NCBI RefSeq assembly: GCF_003967355.1
Contig: NZ_BIFH01000043.1
Span: 62,001-126,000, forward strand
Direction of reading: 5' to 3'
Origin: Embleya hyalina
GTDB lineage: Bacteria > Actinomycetota > Actinomycetes > Streptomycetales > Streptomycetaceae
Length of the DNA: 64,000 nucleotides
The notes beneath the pieces were generated by a model. That model searched no databases and had not been told where the DNA came from. It worked only from the letters and a program-made list of their open reading frames with translations. The position numbers and the translations under genes are program-made. Of the stretch, positions 24,732-34,142 are shown one piece after another (position 1 is the stretch's first letter; each line of letters starts with the position of its first letter).

Positions 24732-25421
24732 ATGACGGCTCCGGAACGCCAGAGCAGCGTGATCCACACCTCCCGTACCGGGCGGCCGGATCCCCGCACG
24801 CCCAACGGCAACGCCCCCTACGCGTCGCGCATGCCCCGTTGGCGCGACCGTGCGCTGGCCCTGGGGCTGCGCGCGATGGTCCCGCTGTGGCGGTTGGTGG
24901 GGCTGCGGACCGGCGCCGCCTCGCTGCGGCACTACCTGGTCGGCCGCGGCGCGCCGTTCGTGATCGACCCGGCCCAACCGTTGCGGGCCAAGCCGTTTCG
25001 CCGCGCGGCGCTCACCCACTTCGAGGAGTGGTGGGCGCTCGCGGCGATCCGGTGGCACGACAGCGAGGGCGCGGAGAGCGTCTTCGAGACGACCACGCAC
25101 TGGCACGGGGTGCTCATCCGCCGCGTGGACGACACCGACTGGTGGCTGGCGATGCGCGGTCTGCAGTACCGGATCACCGGCCGGATCGAGGTATTGCCCG
25201 GGACGACCACCGCGCTCCCCGGCTCGCCGGTGTTGCCCGACGTGCGGCTGGTGTACCGGGTCGAGGTGTACAAGGACTGGGGTTTCGACAAGGACAAGGA
25301 CGAGTACGGGATGTCGTTCACCCCGCTCGCCCACCTGCACGAGGTGGGCCTGGCCCGGGAGTTCCCGGTCACCGGACACAGCGGCGAACTGGTGTGGACC
25401 TCGAACGGTCCGACGGGCTGA
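24732..25421 (+). CDS. Protein of unknown function
   Basis: A 229-residue protein with no recognised domain. The first ~35 residues are polar and disordered-looking. A moderately hydrophobic helix may follow ([18 protein letters not shown], about 42-59) and could be a membrane contact. The body is Trp/Tyr-rich with [13 protein letters not shown] and [16 protein letters not shown]. The leaderless-type promoter fixes the start. Flanked by the nitroreductase-like gene and the aldehyde dehydrogenase without operon-like overlap. Confidence 0.72.
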   Translation: MTAPERQSSVIHTSRTGRPDPRTPNGNAPYASRMPRWRDRALALGLRAMVPLWRLVGLRTGAASLRHYLVGRGAPFVIDPAQPLRAKPFRRAALTHFEEWWALAAIRWHDSEGAESVFETTTHWHGVLIRRVDDTDWWLAMRGLQYRITGRIEVLPGTTTALPGSPVLPDVRLVYRVEVYKDWGFDKDKDEYGMSFTPLAHLHEVGLAREFPVTGHSGELVWTSNGPTG

Positions 25422-25551
25422 CCGGCGCGGTCGGCGGCGCGGGCCCGGGCGGGCCGGTCGCGCGCCGCTCGGGTCGACGCTGGGGATCGTATCCGTGTCG
25501 CCGTACGCTCGGGGGAGGTCACCAGCGGCGAACGGCGAGGAGTCCGGCGGC

Positions 25552-26949
25552 ATGAGCAAGGCTTACGACACCATCTACATCGACGGCGTGTGGACGGCGC
25601 CCTCGTCCACCGAGACCATCGACGTCGTCGACCCCAACACCGAACGGGTCGTGGCGACGGTGCCGCAGTGCACACCCGCCGACGTGGACCTGGCCGTGGC
25701 CGCGGCCCGGCGGGCCTTCCCCGGCTGGGCCGCCACCGCCCCGGCCGAGCGGGCCGCGCTGCTGACCAAGGCCCGGGACCTGCTCGCGGAGCGCACGGAC
25801 GCGATGGCCGAGGTGATCACGGCGGACATGGGCGCGCCGGCGTGGCTGGCCTCGCGGGTGCAGGTCGGCCTGCCGCTGACGGTGCTCGCGAGCTATATCG
25901 CGCTCGCCGAGGAGTTCCCGTGGGAGGAGCAGGCCGGGACCTCGCTGGTGGTGCGCGAACCGGTCGGCGTGGTCGGCGCGATCACGCCGTGGAACTATCC
26001 GCTGCACCAGATCACCAACAAGCTCGCCCCGGCGCTGATCGCGGGCTGCACCGTGGTGGTCAAGGCCAGCGAGGTGGCGCCGCAGGCCGCGCACCTGTTC
26101 TTCGAGATCCTGCACGACGCGGGTTTCCCGCCGGGTGTGGTGAACCTGGTCTCCGGCACGGGTCCGGTGGTGGGCGAGGCGATCGCGGCGCACCCGGACG
26201 TGGACATGGTCTCGTTCACCGGCTCGACCCGGGCCGGCACCCGGGTGTCGGAGCTGGCGTCGGCGACGGTCAAGCGGGTCGCGCTCGAACTCGGCGGCAA
26301 GTCCGCCAACGTGATCCTGCCGGGCGCCGACCTGGACAAGGCGGTCCGGGCGGGCGTCGACGGCGCGTACCGCAACAGCGGTCAGACGTGCAGCGCGCTG
26401 ACCCGGATGCTGGTGCACCGCGACGACCTGCCGCGCGCGGTCGAGGTGGCCACCGCCGCCGCCGAGGCGTCGGCGGCGCGGCTCGGCCCGCTGGTCAACG
26501 CGACCCAGTTCGAGCGGGTGCGCGGCTACATCGCCCAGGGGCTGGCGGAGGGGGCGACGCTGGCCACGGGCGGTGCGGAACTGCCCGAGGGGGTCGAGGC
26601 CGGCTACCACGTGCGGCCCACCGTGTTCACCGACGTGACCCCCGAGATGACCATCGCACGCGAGGAGATCTTCGGGCCGGTGTTGTCGATCATGGCCTAC
26701 GACACCGAGGAGGAGGCCGAGCGGATCGCCAACGACACCCCGTACGGCCTGTCCGGCGCGGTGTGGGCGCCGACCCGGGAGGCGGCGGTGGCGTTCGCGC
26801 GCCGGCTGCGGACCGGGCAGGTCGAGATCAACGGCGGCGCGTTCAACCCGATCGCGCCGTTCGGCGGGTACAAGCAGTCGGGCAACGGGCGCGAACTCGG
26901 GCGCCACGGCCTGGAGGAGTACCTGGAGGTCAAGGCGCTGCAGTTCTGA
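25552..26949 (+). CDS. NAD(P)-dependent aldehyde dehydrogenase
   Basis: A 465-residue cytosolic enzyme of the ALDH superfamily, oxidising an aldehyde to the acid. It shows P-W-N-Y-P-L in the cofactor-binding region, F-T-G-S-T-R-A-G, general base Glu246 in E-L-G-G-K-S-A-N, nucleophile Cys280 in N-S-G-Q-T-C-S-A-L, and E-I-F-G-P-V. Substrate is not predictable. The ATG at 25552 is chosen because GCGAGGAG lies ~9 nt upstream and residues 5-12 (Y-D-T-I-Y-I-D-G) match the usual family start. Confidence 0.93.
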   Translation: MSKAYDTIYIDGVWTAPSSTETIDVVDPNTERVVATVPQCTPADVDLAVAAARRAFPGWAATAPAERAALLTKARDLLAERTDAMAEVITADMGAPAWLASRVQVGLPLTVLASYIALAEEFPWEEQAGTSLVVREPVGVVGAITPWNYPLHQITNKLAPALIAGCTVVVKASEVAPQAAHLFFEILHDAGFPPGVVNLVSGTGPVVGEAIAAHPDVDMVSFTGSTRAGTRVSELASATVKRVALELGGKSANVILPGADLDKAVRAGVDGAYRNSGQTCSALTRMLVHRDDLPRAVEVATAAAEASAARLGPLVNATQFERVRGYIAQGLAEGATLATGGAELPEGVEAGYHVRPTVFTDVTPEMTIAREEIFGPVLSIMAYDTEEEAERIANDTPYGLSGAVWAPTREAAVAFARRLRTGQVEINGGAFNPIAPFGGYKQSGNGRELGRHGLEEYLEVKALQF

Positions 26950-27118
26950 GGCGCTGCCGTCCGAGACGCCGTGGTTCCGAGGCGTTGCGGTAGCGGTGGG
27001 TTGTTCGGTGGTGTTCGACAAAGTGCGGATCCGTACGTTGTCGGGCACCACTGTGACCGCTCGATGTCCGATTGGTTAAGTTCACAGGGTCCCGCAACAC
27101 AAGAGTGTGGAGTCCGCT

Positions 27119-27715
27119 GTGAGCACTGCCCTTCTCGATGCGCGCCGCCCCGTTCTGGCCGACCTCGTCCCGGCCCGCGTCTTTCGCGGCGCGGCCGTCC
27201 GTGATGCCGCGCTGATCGTCGGCGCGTCCGCGTTCGTCGGCCTCGCCGCCCAGATCTCCGTCCCGGTGCCCGGCTCGCCGGTGCCGGTGACCGGCCAGAC
27301 CTTCGCCGTCCTGCTCGCCGGCAGCGCGCTCGGCGCCTGGCGCGGCCTCGCCGCGATGGTGCTCTACCTGGGCCTGGGCGCGGCCGGGATGCCCTGGTTC
27401 GCGGAGGGCACCTCCGGGACCGGATTCCCGACCCTGGGCTACGTGTTCGGCATGGTGCTCGCGGCGACCGCGGCCGGCTTCCTGGCCCGGCGCGGGACCG
27501 ACCGCAGCCCGCTGCGCACCGCGGGCACGATGCTCCTCGGCAACGCGGTGATCTACGCGGCGGGTCTCACCTACCTCGCGCACGACCTGGGCATCTCGAT
27601 GTCGCAGGCGTACGAGATCGGCATGCGCAACTACCTCTTCGGCGACGCGGTCAAGATCGTGCTGGCGATGGCGCTGCTGCCCAGCGCCTGGAAGCTGGTC
27701 GGCCGGCGCGGCTGA
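27119..27715 (+). CDS. bioY: Biotin transporter BioY (ECF S component)
   Basis: A 198-residue membrane protein with about six helices. It has the BioY core V-P-V-P-G-S-P-V-P-V-T-G-Q-T-F-A-V-L-L-A-G near residues 50-70, then Y-L-G-L-G-A-A-G-M-P-W-F and the F-P-T-L-G-Y motif. No bioMN genes follow, so it either works alone or uses a shared energising module. GTG at 27119 has GGAG about 7 nt upstream; an ATG four codons earlier would overlap that site. A strong terminator follows. Confidence 0.93.
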   Translation: MSTALLDARRPVLADLVPARVFRGAAVRDAALIVGASAFVGLAAQISVPVPGSPVPVTGQTFAVLLAGSALGAWRGLAAMVLYLGLGAAGMPWFAEGTSGTGFPTLGYVFGMVLAATAAGFLARRGTDRSPLRTAGTMLLGNAVIYAAGLTYLAHDLGISMSQAYEIGMRNYLFGDAVKIVLAMALLPSAWKLVGRRG

Positions 27716-27753
27716 CGCCTCGCCGGCTCCACGGGATGCGCAATCCCGATCAC

Positions 27754-27799
27754 CCGTACCCCGTCCCCCCGTTCGTGGGGAGGCGGGGTACGGATTTTT
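27754..27799 (+). terminator. Rho-independent terminator after bioY
   Basis: Long GC stem (CCGTACCCCG paired with CGGGGTACGG, extended internally by CCCC/GGGG) followed by A-TTTTT at 27794-27799. It is one of the few here with a U-run. Confidence 0.85.
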
Positions 27800-27824
27800 G
27801 CGGCGAAGGGCGTGCGAAGGCGCC

Positions 27825-27836
27825 TAACCTCGTGTC
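27825..27836 (+). promoter_or_regulatory. Leaderless promoter (-10 TAACCT)
   Basis: TAACCT at 27825-27830, six bases, then the ATG at 27837. There is no ribosome-binding site. Confidence 0.6.
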
Positions 27837-28601
27837 ATGAGACCCGGGGCTACCAAACGCATCACCATCGGCGGGACCGTCGTGGCCTTCCTCCTCGTGG
27901 CCGGCCTGGGCAACCAGTGGGTCTTCAAGGAGGCGTGGAAGGCCAGTCGTGATCACGACAAGTGGTATGTGACGCTGCTGCGCATCATCGGCTTTCCGTT
28001 GTGGATCGTGGACCGGGACGACCTGGGTGACGAGTTCCGCTACACCTTCACCACCCGCTACGTCACCGCCGGATTCGTCGGCTTCGCGCTGTTGCTCCTG
28101 ATGGTCGCCGCGCTGCTCGCGCTCGGTGCGCGCGGTCTGGGCGAACGGTCCGGCGGGTTCACCGCGTTCGTGGTCGGCTGGTTCTCGCTGGTGATCGGCG
28201 GCGCGGTGTACGGGCTGACCGTGTTCGCCATCGCCTACGACGACGAGCCGACCATCCGTGGGGGACCCGGGTTCGACCGGGCCATGGCGCACGCGCAGTC
28301 CGGGGCCTACTTCGGCGTCCTCGTCGGCTGGCTGGTCGGCCTGGCGGCGGTGGCCGCCTACCGGTCGGCGGCGACCCACGGGCCGCCCGCCTCGCCCCTG
28401 TCGCCGGGCGGATACGGCCCGCCCTTCGACTACGGCCCGCCGTCCGCCTCCGCCAACCCCGGCTACGGCGCGCAGTCCGGCTACGGCGCCCAGTCCCCCT
28501 ACGACGCGCCGACCACCATCCGACCGGCCGGGCCGCCGCCCACCGCGCCGCCGCGGCCGACCGGTGCGCCGGACACGCCACCCGGTGGATACCGGCCCTG
28601 A
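27837..28601 (+). CDS. Four-helix integral membrane protein with Pro/Gly/Tyr-rich tail
   Basis: A 254-residue protein. Hydrophobic helices lie at about 10-27, 75-98, 108-132 and 150-175. The cytoplasmic tail from ~180 is low-complexity with repeated G-Y-G-A-Q-S and Pro/Thr runs. No known domain. The tail could drive protein-protein contact or clustering at the membrane, which is speculation. rpiB follows 37 nt downstream on the same strand but has its own possible leaderless start. Confidence 0.8.
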   Translation: MRPGATKRITIGGTVVAFLLVAGLGNQWVFKEAWKASRDHDKWYVTLLRIIGFPLWIVDRDDLGDEFRYTFTTRYVTAGFVGFALLLLMVAALLALGARGLGERSGGFTAFVVGWFSLVIGGAVYGLTVFAIAYDDEPTIRGGPGFDRAMAHAQSGAYFGVLVGWLVGLAAVAAYRSAATHGPPASPLSPGGYGPPFDYGPPSASANPGYGAQSGYGAQSPYDAPTTIRPAGPPPTAPPRPTGAPDTPPGGYRP

Positions 28602-28638
28602 CGGGACGTTCGGGACCGGGCCTGAGAGACTGCGCCCC

Positions 28639-29106
28639 ATGCGCGTTTACCTCGGCTCCGACCATGCCGGCTACGACCTCAAGCAGCACCTCATCGCGTG
28701 GCTCGACGCCAACGGCCACGAGGCCGTCGACTGCGGCCCGGCCGTCCAGGCCGACTCCTACGACTACCCCGTGTACTGTCTGCGCGCCGGCGAGCGCGTC
28801 GCGGCCGACCCCGGCAGCCTGGGCGTGGTCCTCGGCGGCTCCGGCAACGGCGAGGCGATCGCGGCGAACAAGGTCAAGGGGGTGCGCTGCGCCCTGGTGT
28901 GGAGCGAGGAGACCGCGTCGCTGGCCCGTGAGCACAACAACGCGAACGTGATCTCGATGGGCGCGCGCATGCACACCCTCGACGACGCGACCAAGTTCCT
29001 CGAGGTCTTCGTGAACACGCCGTACAGCGAGGCCGAGCGGCACACCCGCCGGATCTCCATGCTGACCAAGTACGAGAACACCGGCGAGCTGCCGGCCCTG
29101 CCGTAG
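28639..29106 (+). CDS. rpiB: Ribose-5-phosphate isomerase B
   Basis: A 155-residue RpiB/LacA-type sugar-phosphate isomerase interconverting ribose-5-P and ribulose-5-P. It starts M-R-V-Y-L-G-S-D-H-A-G-Y-D-L-K, with active-site G-G-S-G-N-G-E-A-I-A-A-N-K and the N-V-I-S-M-G-A-R motif. Actinobacterial RpiB enzymes use a Glu base in place of the Cys of the E. coli enzyme, and G-N-G-E fits that. A GAGACT hexamer lies 7 nt upstream and no ribosome-binding site is seen, so it may be leaderless. Equivalent position to Rv2465c. Confidence 0.95.
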   Translation: MRVYLGSDHAGYDLKQHLIAWLDANGHEAVDCGPAVQADSYDYPVYCLRAGERVAADPGSLGVVLGGSGNGEAIAANKVKGVRCALVWSEETASLAREHNNANVISMGARMHTLDDATKFLEVFVNTPYSEAERHTRRISMLTKYENTGELPALP

Positions 29107-29125
29107 CCCGCGACCCGCACCTCTC

Positions 29126-29160
29126 ACCGCCCCCGATCGGTCCGTCCGGTCGGGGGCGGT
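29126..29160 (+). terminator. Hairpin terminator after rpiB
   Basis: Perfect 11-bp stem ACCGCCCCCGA/TCGGGGGCGGT with a 13-nt loop, 19 nt after the rpiB stop. Confidence 0.75.
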
Positions 29161-29237
29161 CGTGTGTCGGTGCGGGTCGGTAGCGTGGAGGGCGACACAC
29201 CCCCCATGTCCCCATCCGTCGCAGCGCTGGAGGCCGC

Positions 29238-30065
29238 GTGCCCGAGGGCCACACCATTCACCGTCTCGCCGCCGAGCACCGGGAGCGCTTCGCCGACGTG
29301 CCGCTGCGACTGAGCAGTCCCCAGGGGCGCTTCGCGGAGAGCGCCGCGCTGCTCGACGGCGAGCGCCTGGTGGACACCGACGCGCACGGGAAGCACCTGT
29401 TCCTGGAGTTCGCCGGCGAGCGTTTCGTGCATGTGCACCTGGGTCTCTACGGACAGTTCTCCTTCGGCGAGGGCGAGAAGTTGCCGGAGCCGGTCGGCCA
29501 GGTGCGGCTGCGGATGGCCGCGAAGGTCCCCGGCGGGGCGAGCTGGGCCGATCTGCGCGGACCGACCGCGTGCCGGCTCCTGGAGCGGGCCGAGAAGGAC
29601 GCGGTGCACGCCCGGCTCGGCCCCGATCCGCTGCGCGACGACGCCGACCCGGCCGCGGCCTGGCGGCGGATCGAGCGCAGCGCGAAGCCGATCGGCGCGC
29701 TGCTGATGGAGCAGGACGTGCTCGCGGGTGTCGGCAACGTCTATCGCGCCGAGGTGCTGTTCCGCTTCGGGGTGGACCCCAAGCTGCCGGGCAAACGGCT
29801 GGCGCGGGCCACCTGGGACGCGATGTGGGCCGACCTGGTGCTGCTGATGCACGAGGGCGTGCGGCTGGGGCGGATCGACACGGTGCGGCCCGAGCACACC
29901 CCCGAGGCGATGGGTCGCGAGCCGCGCAAGGACGACCACGGTGGCGAGGTGTACGTCTACCGGCGCACCGACGCGCCCTGCCTGATCTGTGAAACCCCGG
30001 TGCGGACCGCCGAGTTGGTCGGGCGGAATCTGTTCTGGTGTCCCACCTGCCAGCCGTCGGCGTAA
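29238..30065 (+). CDS. Fpg/Nei family DNA glycosylase (endonuclease VIII-like)
   Basis: A 275-residue base-excision repair enzyme removing oxidised bases. After the initiator it begins P-E-G-H-T-I-H-R, with Pro2 as the catalytic nucleophile and Glu3 essential. The beta-elimination Lys is in H-G-K-H-L-F-L. The helix-two-turn-helix segment is Q-D-V-L-A-G-V-G-N-V-Y-R, and a C-terminal zinc finger has C-L-I-C...C-P-T-C. P-E-G-H rather than P-E-L-P places it with Nei-type enzymes. The GTG start is fixed by the need for Pro2. Same neighbourhood as Rv2464c. Confidence 0.93.
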   Translation: MPEGHTIHRLAAEHRERFADVPLRLSSPQGRFAESAALLDGERLVDTDAHGKHLFLEFAGERFVHVHLGLYGQFSFGEGEKLPEPVGQVRLRMAAKVPGGASWADLRGPTACRLLERAEKDAVHARLGPDPLRDDADPAAAWRRIERSAKPIGALLMEQDVLAGVGNVYRAEVLFRFGVDPKLPGKRLARATWDAMWADLVLLMHEGVRLGRIDTVRPEHTPEAMGREPRKDDHGGEVYVYRRTDAPCLICETPVRTAELVGRNLFWCPTCQPSA

Positions 30066-30087
30066 CCTCCGGTTGGTTCCCGTTCGG

Positions 30088-30099
30088 TAGTGTCGCGGA
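30088..30099 (+). promoter_or_regulatory. Leaderless promoter (-10 TAGTGT)
   Basis: TAGTGT at 30088-30093, six bases, then the GTG at 30100; no ribosome-binding site. Confidence 0.55.
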
Positions 30100-31230
30100 G
30101 TGGCCGCGCCGACGAGCAGGGTGAACCGGGCAAGCCGGACGGGGAGGTGGGCGGCCCCGGCTCGCCGGGGCCGGCGGATCGTGGCCTGGTTGCGGCATCG
30201 GGTGTTCCCCTCCGACCGCTTCGCGCTGGCCGTTCTGCTGGTCGCGGTCACCGCGTGCGGGCTGCTCTCCGACCTGAACGCCGACTGGTTCCCGGCGACC
30301 GCGCCGGTGCTGCCGATCCTGGTCGGCGGCCTGGTGCTGCGCATGCCCAGCCTGCTGCTGCTCTACGCGGCGACCGCCGGGGTGCTGGTCGCGCAGGACC
30401 GGGTGCACGACCCCGACGAGGTCACCGCCGGCACCGTCCTGGTGGTCGCGGCGGTCGCCGGCATCGTGTTGCTGATGGCCCGGATGCGGACCCGGCTGGG
30501 CGTGCAGTGGACGCGCGGCGAGTCGATGTTGTTCGACCTGCGCGACCGGTTGCGGGCACAGGGCGAGATGCCGGTGTTGCCGTCGCAGTGGCACACCGAG
30601 GTGGTGCTGCGACCGGCCGGCGGGCAGTCGTTTTCCGGCGACTTCCTGGTCGCCGCCCGGAGTTCGACCGGTGGGCGGGTGCTCGAAGTGGTGCTGGTCG
30701 ACGTCTCCGGCAAGGGGTTGGCCGCGGGGACGCGGGCGCTGATGCTCTCCGGCGCGTTCGGCGGGCTGCTCGGGTCGCTGCCGCCGCACGGATTCCTGCC
30801 GGCCGCCAACGACTACCTGCTCCGCCAGGAGTGGGCCGAGGGCTTCGCGACGGCGGTGCACGTGGTGCTCGACCTGGAGTCGGGCGAGTACGAGTTGTTG
30901 TCGGCGGGCCACCCGCCGGGTGTGCACTGGATCGCCGAGACCGGCCTCTGGCGGGTGGTCGAGGCGGTCGGCCCGCTCCTGGGCGTGCTCGACGACGCCA
31001 CGTTCGAGGGGGTGCGCGGCCGACTGGACCACGGCGACGCGCTGCTGTTGTTCACCGACGGCATGGTGGAACTGCCCGGCGAGGACATCGCCACCGGCAT
31101 CGACCGGTTCCTGGGCGAGGCGGAGCGGCTGGTCCGGGACGACTTCCACGACGCGGCGCGGCGGATCGTGGCGGCGGCCGGGCGCAACGTGGGCGACGAC
31201 CGTGCGGTGGTGCTGCTGCGCCGACGCTGA
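30100..31230 (+). CDS. Membrane-bound PP2C-type phosphatase (SpoIIE family)
   Basis: A 376-residue protein. Three hydrophobic helices lie between residues ~40 and 130. The SpoIIE/RsbU-type phosphatase domain spans from ~165 to the end: S-F-S-G-D-F, V-D-V-S-G-K-G metal-binding Asp, S-A-G-H-P-P, F-T-D-G-M-V-E and G-D-D-R-A-V-V-L-L. There is no GAF/PAS sensor domain, so sensing would be through the membrane part. Such enzymes dephosphorylate anti-anti-sigma factors; the partner is not encoded nearby. Convergent with cbiO, 12 nt apart. Confidence 0.9.
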   Translation: MAAPTSRVNRASRTGRWAAPARRGRRIVAWLRHRVFPSDRFALAVLLVAVTACGLLSDLNADWFPATAPVLPILVGGLVLRMPSLLLLYAATAGVLVAQDRVHDPDEVTAGTVLVVAAVAGIVLLMARMRTRLGVQWTRGESMLFDLRDRLRAQGEMPVLPSQWHTEVVLRPAGGQSFSGDFLVAARSSTGGRVLEVVLVDVSGKGLAAGTRALMLSGAFGGLLGSLPPHGFLPAANDYLLRQEWAEGFATAVHVVLDLESGEYELLSAGHPPGVHWIAETGLWRVVEAVGPLLGVLDDATFEGVRGRLDHGDALLLFTDGMVELPGEDIATGIDRFLGEAERLVRDDFHDAARRIVAAAGRNVGDDRAVVLLRRR

Positions 31231-31242
31231 GCCCGGCCGAGG

Positions 31243-32082
31243 TCAGTGCGTACGCGGTCGCGCGGGCGGTGCCAGGGCGGTCAGTTCGGCCGGGGTTCGG
31301 GGCAGCGTGCCGGGCGGGGCCACCCCGTGGGCGATCAGTACCGCGGCCACCGCGTGCGCCCAGGTCGGCCGCAGGCTCGCGGCGGCGAGCAGTGCGGTGT
31401 CCGCGAGCAGTTCCTCGGCCGGCCCGGTGTGCAGCCGCCCGTCGGCGAGCACGGCCGCGTCGTCGGCCCAGCGCAGCGCCAGGTCCACGTCGTGGGTGGC
31501 CATCACCACCGTGGTCCCGGCCGCGCGCAATTCGGCGAGCGTGTCGAGCAGCGCCTCCTGGCCGGCCGGATCCAGGCCCGCCGTCGGCTCGTCCAGGACC
31601 AGCACCTCCGGCCGCATGGCGATCGCGCCGGCGATCGCCACCCGCTTGCGCTGCCCGAAGGACAGCAGGTGCACCGGACGCTCGGCCAGGTCGGCGATGC
31701 CCAGCGCGGCCAACGCCTCGGCCACCCGCGAGCGCACCTCGTCCGGCCCGAGCCCGAGGTTGAGCGGCCCGAAGGAGACGTCCTGGGCCACCGACGCGGA
31801 GAACAGCTGGTCGTCGGGATCCTGCACGACCAACTGCACCACCCGGCGCAGTTCGGCGAGTCCCTTGCGGTCGTGCCGAATCGGCGTGCCGTGCAGCTCC
31901 ACCCGACCCGAACCCGGCACCAGGCCGCCGGTCAACAGCCGCAGCAGCGTGGTCTTGCCGCTGCCGTTCGGCCCGAGCAGGGCCAGCGCCCGGCCCGCCG
32001 GGACGGCCAGGGACAATCCGCTCAGCACCGGCGGCCCGTCCTCGTAGGCGTAGCCGACCTCTCGTACCCGCAGCGGAATCAC
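31243..32082 (-). CDS. cbiO: Cobalt ECF transporter ATPase CbiO
   Basis: A 279-residue ABC ATPase energising cobalt uptake. Walker A is G-P-N-G-S-G-K-T-T, the Q-loop region has V-V-Q-D-P-D-D-Q-L-F typical of ECF ATPases, the signature is the variant L-S-F-G-Q-R-K-R, and Walker B is V-L-V-L-D-E-P-T-A-G-L-D. The GTG start overlaps the cbiQ stop (GTGA at 32079-32082), so translation is coupled. It is the last gene of cbiMNQO under the cobalamin riboswitch. Confidence 0.95.
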   Translation of the reverse strand: MIPLRVREVGYAYEDGPPVLSGLSLAVPAGRALALLGPNGSGKTTLLRLLTGGLVPGSGRVELHGTPIRHDRKGLAELRRVVQLVVQDPDDQLFSASVAQDVSFGPLNLGLGPDEVRSRVAEALAALGIADLAERPVHLLSFGQRKRVAIAGAIAMRPEVLVLDEPTAGLDPAGQEALLDTLAELRAAGTTVVMATHDVDLALRWADDAAVLADGRLHTGPAEELLADTALLAAASLRPTWAHAVAAVLIAHGVAPPGTLPRTPAELTALAPPARPRTH

Positions 32083-32822
32083 GGCATCACCGATTCCAGG
32101 AGAAGGGTGGCGACGACGACCGCCGCCACGAGGAACACGGACCGGGCGACGAAGCCGCGCGAGACGGGCACCTCGTCCACGAGCACCCGCAACCGCCCGT
32201 CGTAACCGCGCCCGGCCAGCCCCTCCTCCAGTCGCCGGGCCCGCGCGAAGGCGTGCACGAACACCGCCGACCCGAGCCCGGCCACCGAGCGCCACCGGGC
32301 GCGCCGGGTGCGATGCCCGAGCCGCCCGGCCTGGGCCTGGTTGATCCGGGCGGTGGTGTCGTACAGCAGGAACAACATCCGATACATCACCGCCGCCACG
32401 TCCACCACGGCCGCCGGCACGCCCACCCGGGTCAGCCGGGGCAGGACGTCCGACAGCGGCGTGGTGAACGCGAACAACAACATCGCCAACCCGGCCGCAC
32501 CGGAGCGGGCCACCAACTCGCCCGCGTGGCGCGGTCCGTCCGGCGCCCAGCCGACGCCGTCCGCGCGGATCGACACGAGCAGCGTCAGCGCGCCGGTCAC
32601 CGCGAATCCCAGCGGCGCGCGGGCCGCCCGCCACAGCCGTCGGGCGGGCACCTCGGCGAAGCCGAGCGCGATGGTCAGCACGGTGACCGCGACCAGCACC
32701 GCGCCGGGCCAGGGTGGCAGCGCCACCGCGCACCCGAGCAGCCCGAAGGAGAGCACGGCCTTGTCGGCCGGATGGCGGCGGCGCCAGGCACTGGCGTGCG
32801 CCGCCGCGTCGATCGGCAACAC
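32079..32822 (-). CDS. cbiQ: Cobalt ECF transporter T component CbiQ
   Basis: A 247-residue membrane protein with about five helices and the coupling motif A-R-R-L-E-E-G-L-A-G-R-G near residue 200, which contacts the ATPase grooves. It couples CbiO to the CbiM/CbiN substrate-capture unit. It starts 3 nt after the CbiN stop and overlaps cbiO. Confidence 0.93.
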   Translation of the reverse strand: MLPIDAAAHASAWRRRHPADKAVLSFGLLGCAVALPPWPGAVLVAVTVLTIALGFAEVPARRLWRAARAPLGFAVTGALTLLVSIRADGVGWAPDGPRHAGELVARSGAAGLAMLLFAFTTPLSDVLPRLTRVGVPAAVVDVAAVMYRMLFLLYDTTARINQAQAGRLGHRTRRARWRSVAGLGSAVFVHAFARARRLEEGLAGRGYDGRLRVLVDEVPVSRGFVARSVFLVAAVVVATLLLESVMP

Positions 32823-32825
32823 GGG

Positions 32826-33206
32826 TCAGCGACCCGGCGCCGATACCGGGTCCTCCGCGGTCGCCGGATCGGGGCCCGGGCCCGATTCGTCGGGGGTGTC
32901 GCTCGCCTCGGGCGCGAGCTTTCGGCGGGTGCGCTTGACCCCGAACATGTACCCGACCACACCCGCGCCGAGCGCGGCCTGGAGCGCGAACAGGCCGGAC
33001 TCGATCTCGCCGGACGGCGGCTCGTACAGCGGGCTGAACCACGGCTTGTAGTCCGGGTCGTTCTCGGTGATCGCGGTCTCCGCCTGGGTGTCGGCGCCCG
33101 CGAACGGCTCGTCCTTGTCGTCGCCCATGCCGAACACCACGGGCAGCGCCGCCAGCAGCACCACGGCCAGCACGATCAGCAGGTTGATCTTCGTCGAGCG
33201 CTTCAC
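32826..33206 (-). CDS. cbiN: Cobalt transport accessory protein CbiN
   Basis: A 126-residue protein with two helices (about 8-27 and 70-92) enclosing an extracytoplasmic loop with [21 protein letters not shown], the CbiN hallmark. The C-terminal ~35 residues are an acidic, Pro-rich extension beyond the usual end. It overlaps cbiM by ATGA (33203-33206). Confidence 0.92.
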   Translation of the reverse strand: MKRSTKINLLIVLAVVLLAALPVVFGMGDDKDEPFAGADTQAETAITENDPDYKPWFSPLYEPPSGEIESGLFALQAALGAGVVGYMFGVKRTRRKLAPEASDTPDESGPGPDPATAEDPVSAPGR

Positions 33207-33916
33207 TTGCTCTTCTCCTCCTCGCGCACGGGCCGCGCGTCGGTCAGCACGCCGAGGCGGATCAGGTCACCGCGACTGGACTGGCGCAGCAGGCGCACCA
33301 CCAGGACGGTCAGCAGGCCCTCGCTGATCGCCAGCGGGATCTGGGTGAGCGAGAAGATGCCGCCGAACTTGGCCAGCGCGCCCGGGAATCCGCTGTCCGG
33401 GTCGGGGAAGGCGAGGGCGAGTTGCACGCTGGTGACGCAGTAGGTGCTCAGGTCCGCGACGAACGCGCCGGCGAACACCGCGACGTCCAGCGGCATGGTG
33501 CCGCCGCGCCGGTCCAGGAGCGAGCGGGTGAGCCGATACGCGCCGTAGCCGGCCCAGGGGCCGACGATCGCCATCGAGAACACGTTCGCGCCGAGCGTGG
33601 TCAACCCGCCGTGGGCGAGCAACAGCGCCTGGAAGAGCAGGGTGATCGTGCCGAGCACCGCCATGATCGGCGGCCGGAACAGGACGGCGCCCAGGCCGGT
33701 GCCGGTGGGATGCGAGCAACTGCCGGTGACGGATGGGATCTTCAGCGCGGACAACACGAACGAGAAGGCGCCGGACGCGCCGAGCAGCAGGGTGTTCTCG
33801 GGCCGGTCGCGCACCTCGCGGGTGAGCGCGCGGGCGCCGTGGACGACGAACGGGGCCGACGCGACGCCCCAGGCGGCGGCGTGTTCCCAGGGCAGATAGC
33901 CCTCGGCGATATGCAT
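33203..33916 (-). CDS. cbiM: Cobalt ECF transporter S component CbiM
   Basis: A 237-residue membrane protein that binds Co2+. The N-terminus M-H-I-A-E-G-Y-L-P gives the metal-chelating amino-terminal residues including His2, and the [13 protein letters not shown] motif supplies a further His ligand. There are about six to seven helices. First gene of cbiMNQO; its leader carries the cobalamin riboswitch. A GGAGAGGG sequence lies about 10 nt before the ATG and could be masked by pairing with the CCTTCCTC just before the start. Confidence 0.95.
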   Translation of the reverse strand: MHIAEGYLPWEHAAAWGVASAPFVVHGARALTREVRDRPENTLLLGASGAFSFVLSALKIPSVTGSCSHPTGTGLGAVLFRPPIMAVLGTITLLFQALLLAHGGLTTLGANVFSMAIVGPWAGYGAYRLTRSLLDRRGGTMPLDVAVFAGAFVADLSTYCVTSVQLALAFPDPDSGFPGALAKFGGIFSLTQIPLAISEGLLTVLVVRLLRQSSRGDLIRLGVLTDARPVREEEKSK

Positions 33917-33954
33917 GAGGAAGGGTCCCTCTCCAACACCTCGTGGACGGACGA

Positions 33955-34142
33955 TCGCCGTGGCCGGTCTCCTGGCTGACGGGTCGTGCGTTCACGTCTC
34001 CGCCTTCCCGGGTCCGCGACAGCGGTCCCAGTGGCTTCCCGAGGCGACGAATCAACGTTTCCGCGGGGGTGGAGGAGAACTTCCCGATCACAGTGGCGAG
34101 GGCCGCGCCGGCATCGAACCGGCTTCCCGAGCACCACGGCGA
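33955..34142 (-). promoter_or_regulatory. Cobalamin (B12) riboswitch controlling cbiMNQO
   Basis: On the minus strand the leader shows conserved cobalamin-aptamer blocks in order: GGGAAGCCGG...GCCGGCGCGGCCC, CGCCACTGTGA, GAAGCCACTGGG...CGGGAAGGC, and the B12 box GCCAGGAGACCGGCC. The ends pair as P1: TCGCCGTGG (34142-34134) with CCACGGCGA (33963-33955). The aptamer ends 38 nt before the cbiM start, leaving room for an expression platform that hides the ribosome-binding site. Binding of adenosylcobalamin or a related form should shut off cobalt uptake. Confidence 0.92.

Noticed and set aside
27020-27118. BioQ- or BirA-type operator before bioY (GGTTAAGTTCAC region).
   Set aside because: The half-sites do not match the TGAAC-N3-GTTAC arrangement; only one half is recognisable.
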